Assembly: GCA_965249895.1 (NCBI GenBank)
Contig: CBDFNC010000002.1
Span: 496,001 to 560,000, forward strand
DNA from: CBDFNC01 sp965249895
Lineage (GTDB): Bacteria; Pseudomonadota; Gammaproteobacteria; Enterobacterales; CBDFNC01
DNA: 64,000 bases
Direction: 5' to 3'
The translations under genes were made by a program, and so were the position numbers. Positions 36,870-45,563 of this stretch are shown one piece after another. Each line of letters opens with the position of its first letter. Positions within the stretch are counted from its first letter, which is position 1. Below the pieces are notes generated by a model that did no database searches, was not told the DNA's origin, and was given only the letters and a program-made list of their open reading frames with translations.

Positions 36870-37498
36870 TAGTGAGATTCCTTGGCGGTTAACACAAACA
36901 CATCCATATAACCTTGTTGCTCAGGGTCGGCGCGTTTGATGGGTTTTGCGTTATGCCATAACTGGCTGTCATCCAGCATGGCTATATTGCCTGTTTCCAT
37001 CGCCATGGAAAAGAAAGGCTCCGAGTCGAAGTCTTTGTAGATCAGGATATTGCCGCCATCTACATTGTGCCTGCCAATGGAGAATATGCCTAAGCGGTCG
37101 AAGCCATCCTGGTGCACCCCTTCAGGCGCGACTTGGGTTACTTCATCCAGAGTAACCACCCGGATCTGGTGTATTTCAATATCCTGGTAGTCACTCAGGC
37201 TATTGTTTTCTTTAAAAATCCGGCAAATCTCTTGCATACCACCTGACTGCAACAAGGTCTCTTCCAGTGGTTCAAATTGGCGGGCCACGTTACCCTGGAA
37301 GTGATTTATATCATCAGTTTGAACAAACGAGCGCTGCGGGAGCTGTTCAATAGTTTCGTTGTAGAAGCGAATAATAGAATAACGGCGCAGGCGGTAGTTA
37401 CCATCGGCATGATCCGTAGCGGGCAAGTTATTGAACGTGTGAGCAACATCCCTGACTGCCTGTTCGCTCAGTTGATTTAGCTGCATTAGATGATTCAT
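36869..37498 (-). CDS. 2OG-Fe(II) dioxygenase family protein
   Basis: This 209-residue protein shows the PF10014-type 2OG-Fe dioxygenase pattern: VAPEGVHQDGFDRLG supplies the H-x-D pair, SQLWHNAKPI the distal His, and the following basic residues the 2-oxoglutarate site. Relatives include amino-acid hydroxylases such as isoleucine dioxygenase. I chose ATG 37498 because AAGGAGACAGGC precedes it; the frame is open 60 bases further. It forms a coupled pair with the class V PLP enzyme. Confidence 0.8.
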   Translation of the reverse strand: MNHLMQLNQLSEQAVRDVAHTFNNLPATDHADGNYRLRRYSIIRFYNETIEQLPQRSFVQTDDINHFQGNVARQFEPLEETLLQSGGMQEICRIFKENNSLSDYQDIEIHQIRVVTLDEVTQVAPEGVHQDGFDRLGIFSIGRHNVDGGNILIYKDFDSEPFFSMAMETGNIAMLDDSQLWHNAKPIKRADPEQQGYMDVFVLTAKESH

Positions 37499-38089
37499 TG
37501 CCTGTCTCCTTCGGATGAATTTGTTGTCCGTGTACACGTTACATCTGCTTAACAACAAGAATATAGAGAGCAGAGGGTAATTTCGAAGAGGATTATATTA
37601 AATATCACCGGTTAGATAATATTCAGTCTATATATCTGAATTTCATTAAATTGGCAGACAGATCATCCGACTTTCAACATCTTGATTACGTTTAGTTAGC
37701 ATTGTTAACCAAAATATAGCGCTGGCAATGTCGTATTTTGTGAATGTATACATCAGTCTAATGTTAAGATTTAGAGTAAAACTCTGAATGTGATATGTAT
37801 CACGCTAAAGTTTGGCTTAATATCGATGTTCTGTGTTCGGGATATACCGAGAAGATCCCCCGGTAAAATGGTTTTTTGCCGTAGCGTTATTCTTATTCGG
37901 GTCTGATTTAATAGGTAAAAAGCAGTAATCGTCTTCAACTAACCTTATTTGCCAACGTATATACTGCATACCAACGATTTTACTGGTTAATTGTTTTGAT
38001 TTTCAACGAAGTTAGCGGTAAAAACTAGTTTGATATGCTGCAAAGTGCAGGGTTTTCAATCAATTTATCGATTTATATAGAATAAGTGT
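37499..38089. other. Intergenic region upstream of ivbL
   Basis: About 590 AT-rich bases between the divergent dioxygenase gene and the ivbL promoter. It has a CRP-like site at 37789 but no coding frame I can support. A weak hairpin (ACCG ... CGGT) around 37848-37866 followed by TTTTTT at 37872 could be the end of an unknown short transcript. Confidence 0.4.
37789..37804. promoter_or_regulatory. CRP-like binding site
   Basis: TGTGATATGTATCACG matches TGTGA-N6-TCACA at nine of ten key positions. In E. coli ilvBN is CRP-activated, but this site is ~330 bases from the deduced promoter, so its target is uncertain; it could serve another transcript. Confidence 0.5.
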
Positions 38090-38118
38090 TTGACGCTTCT
38101 AACTGGCTTTGTTATTTT
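38090..38118 (+). promoter_or_regulatory. Likely sigma-70 promoter of ivbL-ilvBN
   Basis: TTGACG (38090-38095), 17-base spacer, TATTTT (38113-38118). Transcription would begin near 38125, giving a leader of about 28 bases before the ivbL-like ATG and then the attenuator. Confidence 0.6.
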
Positions 38119-38152
38119 CGATTCACTATCAGCGTTAGATAAAAAATATCAA

Positions 38153-38236
38153 ATGAAATTCGCACTGGCACAACTACTAGCAACTACCGTAATTCGCGTC
38201 GTCTCTGTCGTGGTCGTGGTTGGCATTTCGCCGTAG
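38153..38236 (+). CDS. ivbL: ilvBN operon leader peptide (IvbL-like)
   Basis: A 27-codon ORF begins MKFALAQLLATTV and ends VVVVVGISP. It contains nine Val, three Leu and two Ile codons out of 27, clustered near the end, just as in E. coli IvbL, whose tail is also a Val run followed by VG..P. The peptide itself should have no function. Ribosome stalling at the Val/Ile/Leu codons when these aminoacyl-tRNAs are scarce would release the antiterminator that begins inside the last codons. No strong ribosome-binding site is visible. Confidence 0.9.
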   Translation: MKFALAQLLATTVIRVVSVVVVVGISP

Positions 38237-38293
38237 CGGGTTTTCGATAAACGAATCAAACCCCCTTCGGCGAAAGCCGAAGGGGGTTTTTTT
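38222..38293 (+). terminator. Attenuator of the ilvBN operon (antiterminator and terminator)
   Basis: Terminator: CCCCCTTCGGC (38261-38271), GAAA loop, GCCGAAGGGGG, then eight bases nearly all T. The alternative stem is GGCATTTCGCCG (38222-38233, within the end of the leader ORF) pairing with CGGCGAAAGCC (38268-38278), an 11-bp helix with one bulged A that would break the terminator. A ribosome finishing the leader covers the first strand (termination). A ribosome stalled in the Val run leaves it free (readthrough). Confidence 0.9.
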
Positions 38294-38335
38294 ATGCCAA
38301 TAGAAAAATAAATAGCGTGAAATAAGAGGTGTGGT

Positions 38336-40006
38336 ATGAAGATTAGCGGTGCGCAATTAGTTATTAAGCTTTTGGAAAGACAGGGAATTACACATATTCC
38401 AGGGATCCCGGGTGGGGCCGCTTTACCTATGTATGATGCCCTGGCCGGAAGTTCTATCAAACATATCTTAGCCCGCCACGAGCAAGGTGCGGGTTTTATT
38501 GCAGAAGGTATGGCCAGGACCTCAGGTAAACCTGCGGTGTGTTTTGCCAGTTCAGGTCCAGGCGCCACGAACCTTATCACCGCAGTTGCCGATGCTTATC
38601 TCGATTCGATTCCAGTCATTGCCATTACCGGCCAGGTACCAAGCGAAATGTTAGGTACAGATGCGTTTCAGGAAATCGACACCTTTGGTTTGATGGTTCC
38701 GATCACCAAACACAACTGGCTGGTTCGCTCGGCAGAAGAACTTCTCGAAGTGGTTCCCGAGGCGTTTCGTATCGCTGCCTCTGGTCGACCCGGACCAGTT
38801 TCCATTGATATTCCGAAGGATATTCAAAACCAGGTAATTGAAATTGACGGCTGGCCTGAAATTGGTGTTGCTGACCCGCACCCTCAGCCAACGTTGGCTG
38901 AAATTAACAAAATTCAACAAATGATCCAGGCCGCCAAACGTCCGATGCTAATGGTTGGGGCTGGTGTGATCCATTCAGGCGCCAGTGAAGAACTGGTCGC
39001 TTTGGCTGAAAAACTAGATATTCCCGCCGTATCAACTTTCCTTGGACTGAGTGTTTTTCCACAGTATCACCCGTTACATATGGGTATGTTGGGTATGCAC
39101 GGTGCAAAAGCCACCAATATAGCGATGGAAGAGTGTGACCTGCTTATTGGTGCAGGCGTACGCTTCGATGACAGGGCAACGGGAAAAATCAGCGAATTTT
39201 GCCCGCAAGCCTCGGTGATCCATATCGATATAGATAAGAGCGAACTAGGTAAATTAAAAACACCAACCTTATCCGTTAACGCAGACATAGGTGCAACCCT
39301 GACTGCTTTATTGGTGAATACTCGAGAACAGAGTAACCCGGACTGGACAGAGCGGATGGTCTATTTGAAGAAACATTTCTGGGTTCCACCTCAGGACAAA
39401 TTAAAGATTTTCGAACCGTTTGGTTTGTTGAAAAATGTCGCCGATATGGCTGGTGATAATACCAATGTGACGACGGATGTAGGACAGCACCAAATGTGGA
39501 CCGCTCAGGTATTTCCGTTCAGCCGCCCACGTCAGTGGAGCAGCTCTGGCGGCTTGGGCACTATGGGTTATGGATTGCCTGCCGCTATTGGCGCAGCTCT
39601 TGTTGATCCAGATCGTATGACCTTGTGCATCACTGGCGATGGCAGCATCATGATGAATATCCAGGAGTTAGATACGGCCGCCGAGCATAACCTGAATATT
39701 AAAATCATAGTAATGAATAACAGCCGGTTAGGTATGGTTAGCCAGCAGCAAGCGATGTTTTATAACGCTAACTATTCTGCGGTAACCAAAAAGCGCACGG
39801 CAGATCTTGCGGCATTGGCCGATGCCATGGGGGCGAAAGGTTACGATCTTGGCAACTGTGAAGATCCCCACAAGACGCTGGAACAAGCGCTAAATGAGCC
39901 GGGTCCGGTATTAATCAATGTACCTATTTGTGAACAAGAAATGGTATTTCCTGTCGTGCCACCAGGCGCGGCGAACAAAGATATGATTGAGGAGTATGAA
40001 GCATGA
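38336..40006 (+). CDS. ilvB: Acetolactate synthase large subunit (IlvB type)
   Basis: This 556-residue thiamine-diphosphate enzyme condenses pyruvate with pyruvate or 2-oxobutyrate in valine/leucine/isoleucine synthesis. Visible: IPGGAALPMYDAL, catalytic Glu in ARHEQGAGFIAEGMAR (~45), SGPGATN, TGQVP, QEIDTFG, the ThDP/Mg motif GDGSIMMNIQE ... IVMNNSRLG (~440-470) and the VPPGAA end. Gene order (leader-ilvB-ilvN) and the ACT subunit type fit ilvBN rather than ilvGM. It overlaps the small-subunit gene by 4 bases. Controlled by the upstream attenuator. Confidence 0.95.
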   Translation: MKISGAQLVIKLLERQGITHIPGIPGGAALPMYDALAGSSIKHILARHEQGAGFIAEGMARTSGKPAVCFASSGPGATNLITAVADAYLDSIPVIAITGQVPSEMLGTDAFQEIDTFGLMVPITKHNWLVRSAEELLEVVPEAFRIAASGRPGPVSIDIPKDIQNQVIEIDGWPEIGVADPHPQPTLAEINKIQQMIQAAKRPMLMVGAGVIHSGASEELVALAEKLDIPAVSTFLGLSVFPQYHPLHMGMLGMHGAKATNIAMEECDLLIGAGVRFDDRATGKISEFCPQASVIHIDIDKSELGKLKTPTLSVNADIGATLTALLVNTREQSNPDWTERMVYLKKHFWVPPQDKLKIFEPFGLLKNVADMAGDNTNVTTDVGQHQMWTAQVFPFSRPRQWSSSGGLGTMGYGLPAAIGAALVDPDRMTLCITGDGSIMMNIQELDTAAEHNLNIKIIVMNNSRLGMVSQQQAMFYNANYSAVTKKRTADLAALADAMGAKGYDLGNCEDPHKTLEQALNEPGPVLINVPICEQEMVFPVVPPGAANKDMIEEYEA

Positions 40007-40299
40007 GTCTAGAACAACAAAAAGGTCGTGCGGTATTAGAGCTTAAGGTAAACAACCATCCAGGTGTGATGTCCCATGTTTGTGGCCTGTTTGCTCGTCG
40101 GGCCTACAATGTGGAAGGCATCTTATGTATGCCTATGACAGATAAAAAGCACAGTAAAATTTGGCTGCTGGTGGATGCAGATAATCGCCTGGATCAGATC
40201 ATTCAACAGACACTTAAATTAGTTGATGTAGTAGATATATCCCAGCACGATGCAGACCATAAAATATTTGTTCAGCTGGAAGAGTTCTTCACCGGCTAG
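40003..40299 (+). CDS. ilvN: Acetolactate synthase small (regulatory) subunit
   Basis: This 98-residue single ACT-domain protein has VLELKVNNHPGVMSHVCGLFARRAYNVEGI, the valine-binding ACT motif, and KIWLLVDADNRLDQIIQQ. Length equals E. coli IlvN (~96), not the longer IlvH. It binds and activates IlvB and confers valine feedback. ATGA overlap with ilvB. Confidence 0.93.
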   Translation: MSLEQQKGRAVLELKVNNHPGVMSHVCGLFARRAYNVEGILCMPMTDKKHSKIWLLVDADNRLDQIIQQTLKLVDVVDISQHDADHKIFVQLEEFFTG

Positions 40300-40308
40300 T
40301 TGAACGGG

Positions 40309-40334
40309 AGACCTCCGGCGCCAGCCGGGGGTCT
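40309..40334 (+). terminator. Hairpin at the end of ilvBN
   Basis: AGACCTCCGGC/GCCGGGGGTCT forms an 11-bp stem with one G-T mismatch 10 bases after the ilvN stop. It reaches the end of the convergent DUF1801 gene. No long T-run, so efficiency is uncertain. Confidence 0.5.
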
Positions 40335-40761
40335 ATTCCTGTGTGGTGGGGTATTTTTCCTTCATATATGCTACGGAATCCGATATGAGCTGTTTCAGCA
40401 CTTCTGTATTAATGTCTTCCAGTTTATTGATATATAGGCAAGACTTTCCGGTTTTAAACTTGCCTAAATTACCGATCAATTCAGCAAAGTTGTCGGATCC
40501 AGGCATAACATAAATGGTCAGGCCTTGTTTTCTCGGGCTTACCCCGGTAAGAAACCAAGTACCGGATCGACCTGACTTATATTGATAATCATAAGAGCCA
40601 AACCCGATTAAATTATCACCCCACATAGTTGCCTTCATACCTGTGGCTTCAGCCAATAACTCAACGGCTTTTTCACAGTCAATACGACGCTTTTCTTGCG
40701 TTACAGTAGTCATAAATTGAACCACTTTGGTCTGGGGTTCTTGTATTTCAAGGTTTGTCAT
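40333..40761 (-). CDS. DUF1801-family protein
   Basis: This 142-residue protein contains GFGSYDYQYKSGRSGTWFLTG, SPRKQGLTIYVMPG and GKSCLYINKLEDINTEVL, which match the YdhG/DUF1801 fold, a small domain of unknown function. GGAAAG precedes ATG 40761. Convergent with ilvN. Confidence 0.85.
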   Translation of the reverse strand: MTNLEIQEPQTKVVQFMTTVTQEKRRIDCEKAVELLAEATGMKATMWGDNLIGFGSYDYQYKSGRSGTWFLTGVSPRKQGLTIYVMPGSDNFAELIGNLGKFKTGKSCLYINKLEDINTEVLKQLISDSVAYMKEKYPTTQE

Positions 40762-40824
40762 AGGGCTTTCCTACAAGCGTATTAGTTACGGAAAGTTACC
40801 GCCGGATCACTCGGCGGCAATTAA

Positions 40825-41385
40825 TCAGGCCTTGGGTTCAAACGAAAACTTTTGTCCGGCTAAGGCTGCTTCTACCATCAAACCGGCATTGGCCAGGGTA
40901 AATACAGCCATGCCATTTTTATAAGCGGAACTTAGTTTTGTTTTGCTATCTCCAGCGGTAGCTCCCGCACTGTTGCCTATGGTGCTGGTGGAGGCGTTGG
41001 CACCTATGGTGACTGCTATCGCAGACGATTGAGCGCTAAACTCGAAATCTCCACTGGTAAACCTGTCATAGGCTTGCTGATCCTTAAAGAACACGATTTC
41101 ACTAAATGATTGGCCACCAAACTGAAAGCCGATGGACACTTGAGATAAGCTAGCTTCTCCCGTTTCTTGCCCAGCAACATAAACCGGACCTGAGCCGTAC
41201 GCACCGCCAATAATCAGCCCACCTTTGCCTACACTGGGAAATACAGCATAGCCGTATGAATCCTCGAAAAAGCCCTGTGTTGCATCTGCTTGTTGAAATT
41301 TGTTTATTACGCTTTTCACATCATCATTAGCCTGAGCAAAAAAGCTGGTAAATAAGCAACTAAGAACTAACACTAGTTTACGCAT
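40825..41385 (-). CDS. YSC84-related (SYLF) lipid-binding protein, secreted
   Basis: This 186-residue protein has a signal peptide (cleavage after FFAQA, residue ~19), then the YSC84/SYLF pattern: YGYAVFPSVGKGGLIIGGAYGSG, VSIGFQFGGQSFSEIVFFKD and GLMVEAALAGQKFSFEP. SYLF domains bind lipids or actin in eukaryotes; bacterial periplasmic versions are of unknown function. Confidence 0.9.
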   Translation of the reverse strand: MRKLVLVLSCLFTSFFAQANDDVKSVINKFQQADATQGFFEDSYGYAVFPSVGKGGLIIGGAYGSGPVYVAGQETGEASLSQVSIGFQFGGQSFSEIVFFKDQQAYDRFTSGDFEFSAQSSAIAVTIGANASTSTIGNSAGATAGDSKTKLSSAYKNGMAVFTLANAGLMVEAALAGQKFSFEPKA

Positions 41386-41733
41386 GGATCACCTTTGTTA
41401 TTGGAAGTTTCATTGATGGCTAACGGGCAGCAAAATAAAAATGCATCACTTATTATCTACCCATTGTTAGGGAGTAAAAATACATAGATTGACTGATTTT
41501 TACTTTAAAGCCGTCATTTAGTAGCTGATGTTACAAGAAATTTCGATGGATTAAAGATATGTACTATCGTGAAAAAAGATAGGCGGCCTTTTTTCAAAAT
41601 TAGTAAATTTTAGTTTTTAGTTATTAGTTATTCAACAAATAACTGACAATGGTTTTTTGCACTGGCAGCAACAGCGTTCTTTCTAATCTTTGGCGTTTCG
41701 AATAAAACGCCCGAAATACTACAGGTGCTATAT
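41386..41733. other. Intergenic region between divergent genes
   Basis: AT-rich gap with the promoters of the YSC84 gene and the ABC protein. An inverted repeat AGTAAAAAT ... ATTTTTACT spans about 41472-41503. No coding signal. Confidence 0.45.
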
Positions 41734-43199
41734 ATGGCGTACTCTTTTTTCTTGCAAAATGTTCAGGCAGAACTTCAAAAAAACAAAGCCTGCTTATTAA
41801 AGATTTAAAGCTGCAATCGAGTGACTACTGGGCGATCATTGGTGGCAACGGCTCAGGTAAGTCAGCATTGGCAGCTTTGTTCGATGGCAGCCTTCAACTT
41901 CAACAAGGCAGTATCGAAGGGTTGCAGGGGAAAACCATTAACGTGGTTAGTTTTGAAGAGCAGCAAGCTTTGATAAAGCGAGAGCAGGAGCGAGATGAAA
42001 GCGATATTTTGGATGTGGTATGGCAAGGCACTCCTGTCATTGAGCTATTCGAGGAGATAAGCAACGACCAACAGGATATTCAAAAATGGGTTGAGCTGTT
42101 TAACCTGAAAGGGGTTTTACACAAGGGTTTTCGTAAGCTAAGCACTGGTGAAACCCGTAAAGTAGTGTTAACCCGAGCCTTGTTGAGTGATTGCGATTTG
42201 TTGGTCTTAGATGAGCCCTTTGATGGCTTGGATATCACCAGCCAGCAAAATCTGAAAAATATTCTGGATGAATTACAAGGTAACGGCCAAAGTCTGTTAC
42301 TGATTTTAAACCGGCTGGACGAGGTACCCGAGTGGGTTACCCACTTAGGTTTTTTACATAACCTACAGCTTAGGTTACAAGGGCCAAAACAAGAGGTTAT
42401 TGAACATGGAATGGTGAAGGCATTGCTGCACTTTTCCAAGATAGGTTTTAGCTTGCCGGGCAAAGATCCCTGCGCGCCTCATTTGGAACTAGAACAAAAC
42501 CAGCCGCTAGTGCGACTTAAGCAAGGTAGGGTTGCATACAGCAATCAGCTCATCTTTGACAATCTTAATTGGACCATAGGTCAGGGAGAGCATTGGGCTG
42601 TCTTGGGACCAAATGGCTGCGGTAAAAGTACAGTGTTGAATCTAATTAGCGGCGATCACCCGCAATGCTATGCCAATGACCTATTTGTGTTTGGTATTCA
42701 ACGCGGTAGCGGGGAGAGCATTTGGGAGATAAAACAACATATAGGTATCATCAACGCCAGTTTGCAATGGCAATACAAGAGCAGTACCAACGTTATTAGC
42801 ACCGTCATTAGTGGTCTGTTTGATAGTATCGGCCTGTATAAACAGGTGGATGAGCATCAAAAGAAGTTAGCCACAGACTGGTTAAAACTGGTGGGCCTAG
42901 ATAGCATGGCTAATCAATCATTACATCAACTGAGCTTTGGTGAACAAAGACTGGTGCTTATTTGTCGCGCTATGATCAAACAGCCAGCACTGCTAATTCT
43001 GGATGAGCCCTGTCAGGGGTTGGACGAGAGTAACCGCCAGCTGGTACTGGCCTTCATCGAGTTACTGGCCCAACAGAAAAATACCAGTCTGTTATATGTT
43101 ACCCACCATGATAACGACATATTACCTTGCTTTGATAAACGCTTGGTTTGTACCAGCGTCAGTGAAGAGCTTGGCAGCCAATGGCAAGTCCAAGGTTAG
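41734..43199 (+). CDS. Tandem ABC ATPase, ModF-like, with 5' frameshift
   Basis: Two ABC domains in one chain, as in E. coli ModF. Domain one: Walker A GGNGSGKS (near 41847), signature LSTGETRK, Walker B LLVLDEPFDG. Domain two: GPNGCGKST, LSFGEQRL and LLILDEPCQG. The natural start is ATG 41734, but that frame ends at 41806. Domain one resumes one base back after the A7 run at 41777-41783, encoding LLIKDLKLQSSDYWAI. Without a shift, translation from TTG 41868 would lack the first Walker A. The run is phased as A AAA AAC, so slippage is conceivable, but a homopolymer indel or sequencing error is likelier. There is no permease nearby. Confidence 0.75.
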
Positions 43200-43319
43200 A
43201 TACTTTAATGTCGCCATGGGCTTAGCCTGATTGATATTCCTTGGAATAAGCGGAATACTTCTTTCTGAATGAGCCTGAAGGAGTGAATTACTTCAGGCTC
43301 GCTGACTCTCAAAATACAG

Positions 43320-44246
43320 TTACTTTTGTTGGCTTAATTGGCTCACTACCTGTTCACATAGAGTATGAGTTCCCAGAATATCCTGATAGTGTGACGTTGG
43401 AATTTTGCTTTGTTCTAACATATTAATCCAATCCTGGAGCATGGCATTAAAGCCACGCTTGTGTAGCGTCGACTCCCAGTCACCAAAACCTAACTGTTCG
43501 CTATGCCCGTTATGGTAGTAGTGGCCTGAGTCCAGCCCTTCCAGTCGGGTTTTCTCTCCTGCGACATAAAACTCAATGCACTCTTCAGTGATGCCACTGA
43601 TACGGTTCATGGACGCTGTTAGTTGAGAGTCTCCTTGTTGCCAGCGCACCTCTACCGCTCCCAGTTTGTGACCAACATAACGAGAAAAAACTTGAAGGTC
43701 TTTTATGGGGCCCGGGCATAAAAAGCGCAGACCATCCAGGACATGAATAAAATCATTGAATACAAACTCTCTGGGTTCATCCGGCAAGTTAACTCTGTGC
43801 TTTTGCCAGCTAATTTGTACAGGATTGGCCTTTTGTGCCAAAGACCGGATTAACGGGGCAAAACGGCGGTTAAATCCCGCATAAAGTAGCAGTCCATTGT
43901 CCTGCGCCAGTTGTACCAGATCTTCACACTCGTGGGCGTAAAGGCTTAGCGGTTTGTCTACAAAGACCGGGATCCCTGCTTCCAGGCATTGTTTGGCGAA
44001 CTGGTAGTGAGTCCCGGTATTCGAATGGACCATCACAGCATCAGGCCTACTCTCGATTAACTCGCCAACATTGCTGTAGCAATGTTGGATTCGATATTGC
44101 GCAGAGAGTTGTGACAAGGTATCCGTATTACGGGTACAGAGTACAGGTTCAACTTGAGAATGGTTGGCCAATATTGGCAAATACGCTTTTTTCGCTATAT
44201 CGCCGAGTCCTAGCAGTGCGATGCGGAGTTTATGATTGCTTGTCAT
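43320..44246 (-). CDS. Gfo/Idh/MocA-family oxidoreductase
   Basis: This 308-residue protein has an N-terminal Rossmann domain (IALLGLGDIAKKAYLPIL), the VDKPLSLYAHEC motif (E/D-K-P) typical of the family, and a C-terminal alpha/beta domain (NRRFAPLIRSLAQK). NAD(P)-dependent sugar or inositol dehydrogenases are common members; the substrate is not readable. ATG 44246 follows GAAGG; a TTG four codons earlier is less likely. Confidence 0.9.
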   Translation of the reverse strand: MTSNHKLRIALLGLGDIAKKAYLPILANHSQVEPVLCTRNTDTLSQLSAQYRIQHCYSNVGELIESRPDAVMVHSNTGTHYQFAKQCLEAGIPVFVDKPLSLYAHECEDLVQLAQDNGLLLYAGFNRRFAPLIRSLAQKANPVQISWQKHRVNLPDEPREFVFNDFIHVLDGLRFLCPGPIKDLQVFSRYVGHKLGAVEVRWQQGDSQLTASMNRISGITEECIEFYVAGEKTRLEGLDSGHYYHNGHSEQLGFGDWESTLHKRGFNAMLQDWINMLEQSKIPTSHYQDILGTHTLCEQVVSQLSQQK

Positions 44247-44405
44247 GGATAGGTCCAACCTTCAGGCAGGGATTGCTTATTACCAAGAAGAGCCTGCGAA
44301 AAAATAAAGTACCATATTGCCTTATTCAGCATGAATTTGTTAATCAATTGTTTAGTCTGTCTACACTCCTTCGGATTATAAACGGCAATGGGTTAGCAAT
44401 GCTCA

Positions 44406-44669
44406 TATACCCAAACTACTTGGAAATGCAGATTCAGAGCTCAGGCAGGATGTCAGAGCAAGGCGCAGCGAGCAGGGAATGGCATTCCCTTTTCAAGCGC
44501 TGCAACGCAGAGCCGACTTTCTGGCTGAGCTCCCTTCGGGCAAGACGAGAAGCAACCCTCTTCGGCGTTATAAAACCTTGATGTAGAAGACTAGACCTTC
44601 GGCTTTATGCCTTGAACCCGGTCACTTCTCGACTTGCTGATCCCCGCATTCCCAAGCAGCTTGGGTATA
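44406..44669 (+). mobile_element. MITE-like element, copy 2
   Basis: 264 bp from TATACCCAAACTACTTGG to CAGCTTGGGTATA. It is nearly identical to copy 3 (60681) and inverse to copy 1 (31138). No transposase. It lies in the gap between the Gfo/Idh/MocA gene and the GNAT gene. Confidence 0.88.
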
Positions 44670-44934
44670 CATCCCAGGCCGTATATATTCACCTCCAGCC
44701 AATATGGTTTCTCTGGATTTTCGGCGGTTTAGCTATTGTTGATGTAAAAAAACGGCTATGGCTATATAGTCAACCGCATAAATCAGTTTGGTCTTTTATT
44801 AGTCATGTTGAAAATATGGTTATTAGGTGCCTTTGGGATCATTTTTCTATTGTGCTCTTAAAAATCACTATTGGTGGCAAAGTGTGGGTATTTTATAGAC
44901 GAGTAGTTATGCGCCGAATTAAAGAGGGGTTGAA

Positions 44935-45408
44935 ATGTTAGAGATACGAAAAATTAAAGTGTCTGACTTACCACGCGTCCAAAAGTTGCAAGTTAATGAG
45001 GATCAAATTGAGTATGTAGGCACTATACAAAGTGTTATGGCAGGAGCTCCCGAGTCGAGCCATTTCCATGTGGTTCTCGATGACAACAGGATTGTCGGGT
45101 TCTTTAATATTGATACTGCATATCCTGAGACCTACAGTTTTTCGGTTCCAGGTGAGCTTGGACTTCGTGCATTTTTTATAGATGTAGAATTTCAAGGTCG
45201 TGGTTACGGTAAATCAGCAGTAAAGTTACTTCCGCCCTATCTTTCTAAGCATTATTCTAGTTATGAATCTATATGCCTAACGGTTAACTGCAAAAATCCA
45301 TCAGCATACAAATGCTATATTTCTGGTGGTTTTTTTGATATCGATGAGCTTTATCACGGAGGGGAAGCTGGCCCTCAGAATGTTTTAAGACTGAAGCTGA
45401 ACCCATAA
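44935..45408 (+). CDS. GNAT-family N-acetyltransferase
   Basis: This 157-residue GNAT protein has FFIDVEFQGRGYGKSAVKLL, the acetyl-CoA loop Q-G-R-G-Y-G, and a family-typical NPSAYKCYISGGF end. The best starts are ATG 44935 with AGAGGGG upstream. Its sequence is AT-richer than the upstream oxidoreductase. Substrate unknown. Confidence 0.85.
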   Translation: MLEIRKIKVSDLPRVQKLQVNEDQIEYVGTIQSVMAGAPESSHFHVVLDDNRIVGFFNIDTAYPETYSFSVPGELGLRAFFIDVEFQGRGYGKSAVKLLPPYLSKHYSSYESICLTVNCKNPSAYKCYISGGFFDIDELYHGGEAGPQNVLRLKLNP

Positions 45409-45563
45409 TAAGCCTTTTAAAACCCCTAAGGAAAGCCTGTAGATAAAGTACGGCTTCTCGCGGTGGTACTACATTCCAATACAGCAGTTTCACACGTTCT
45501 GATCGTCGCTGATTGGGTAACAAGCAACTCGATCATGATGGGTTTTAAAAAGGAGTAAACATA

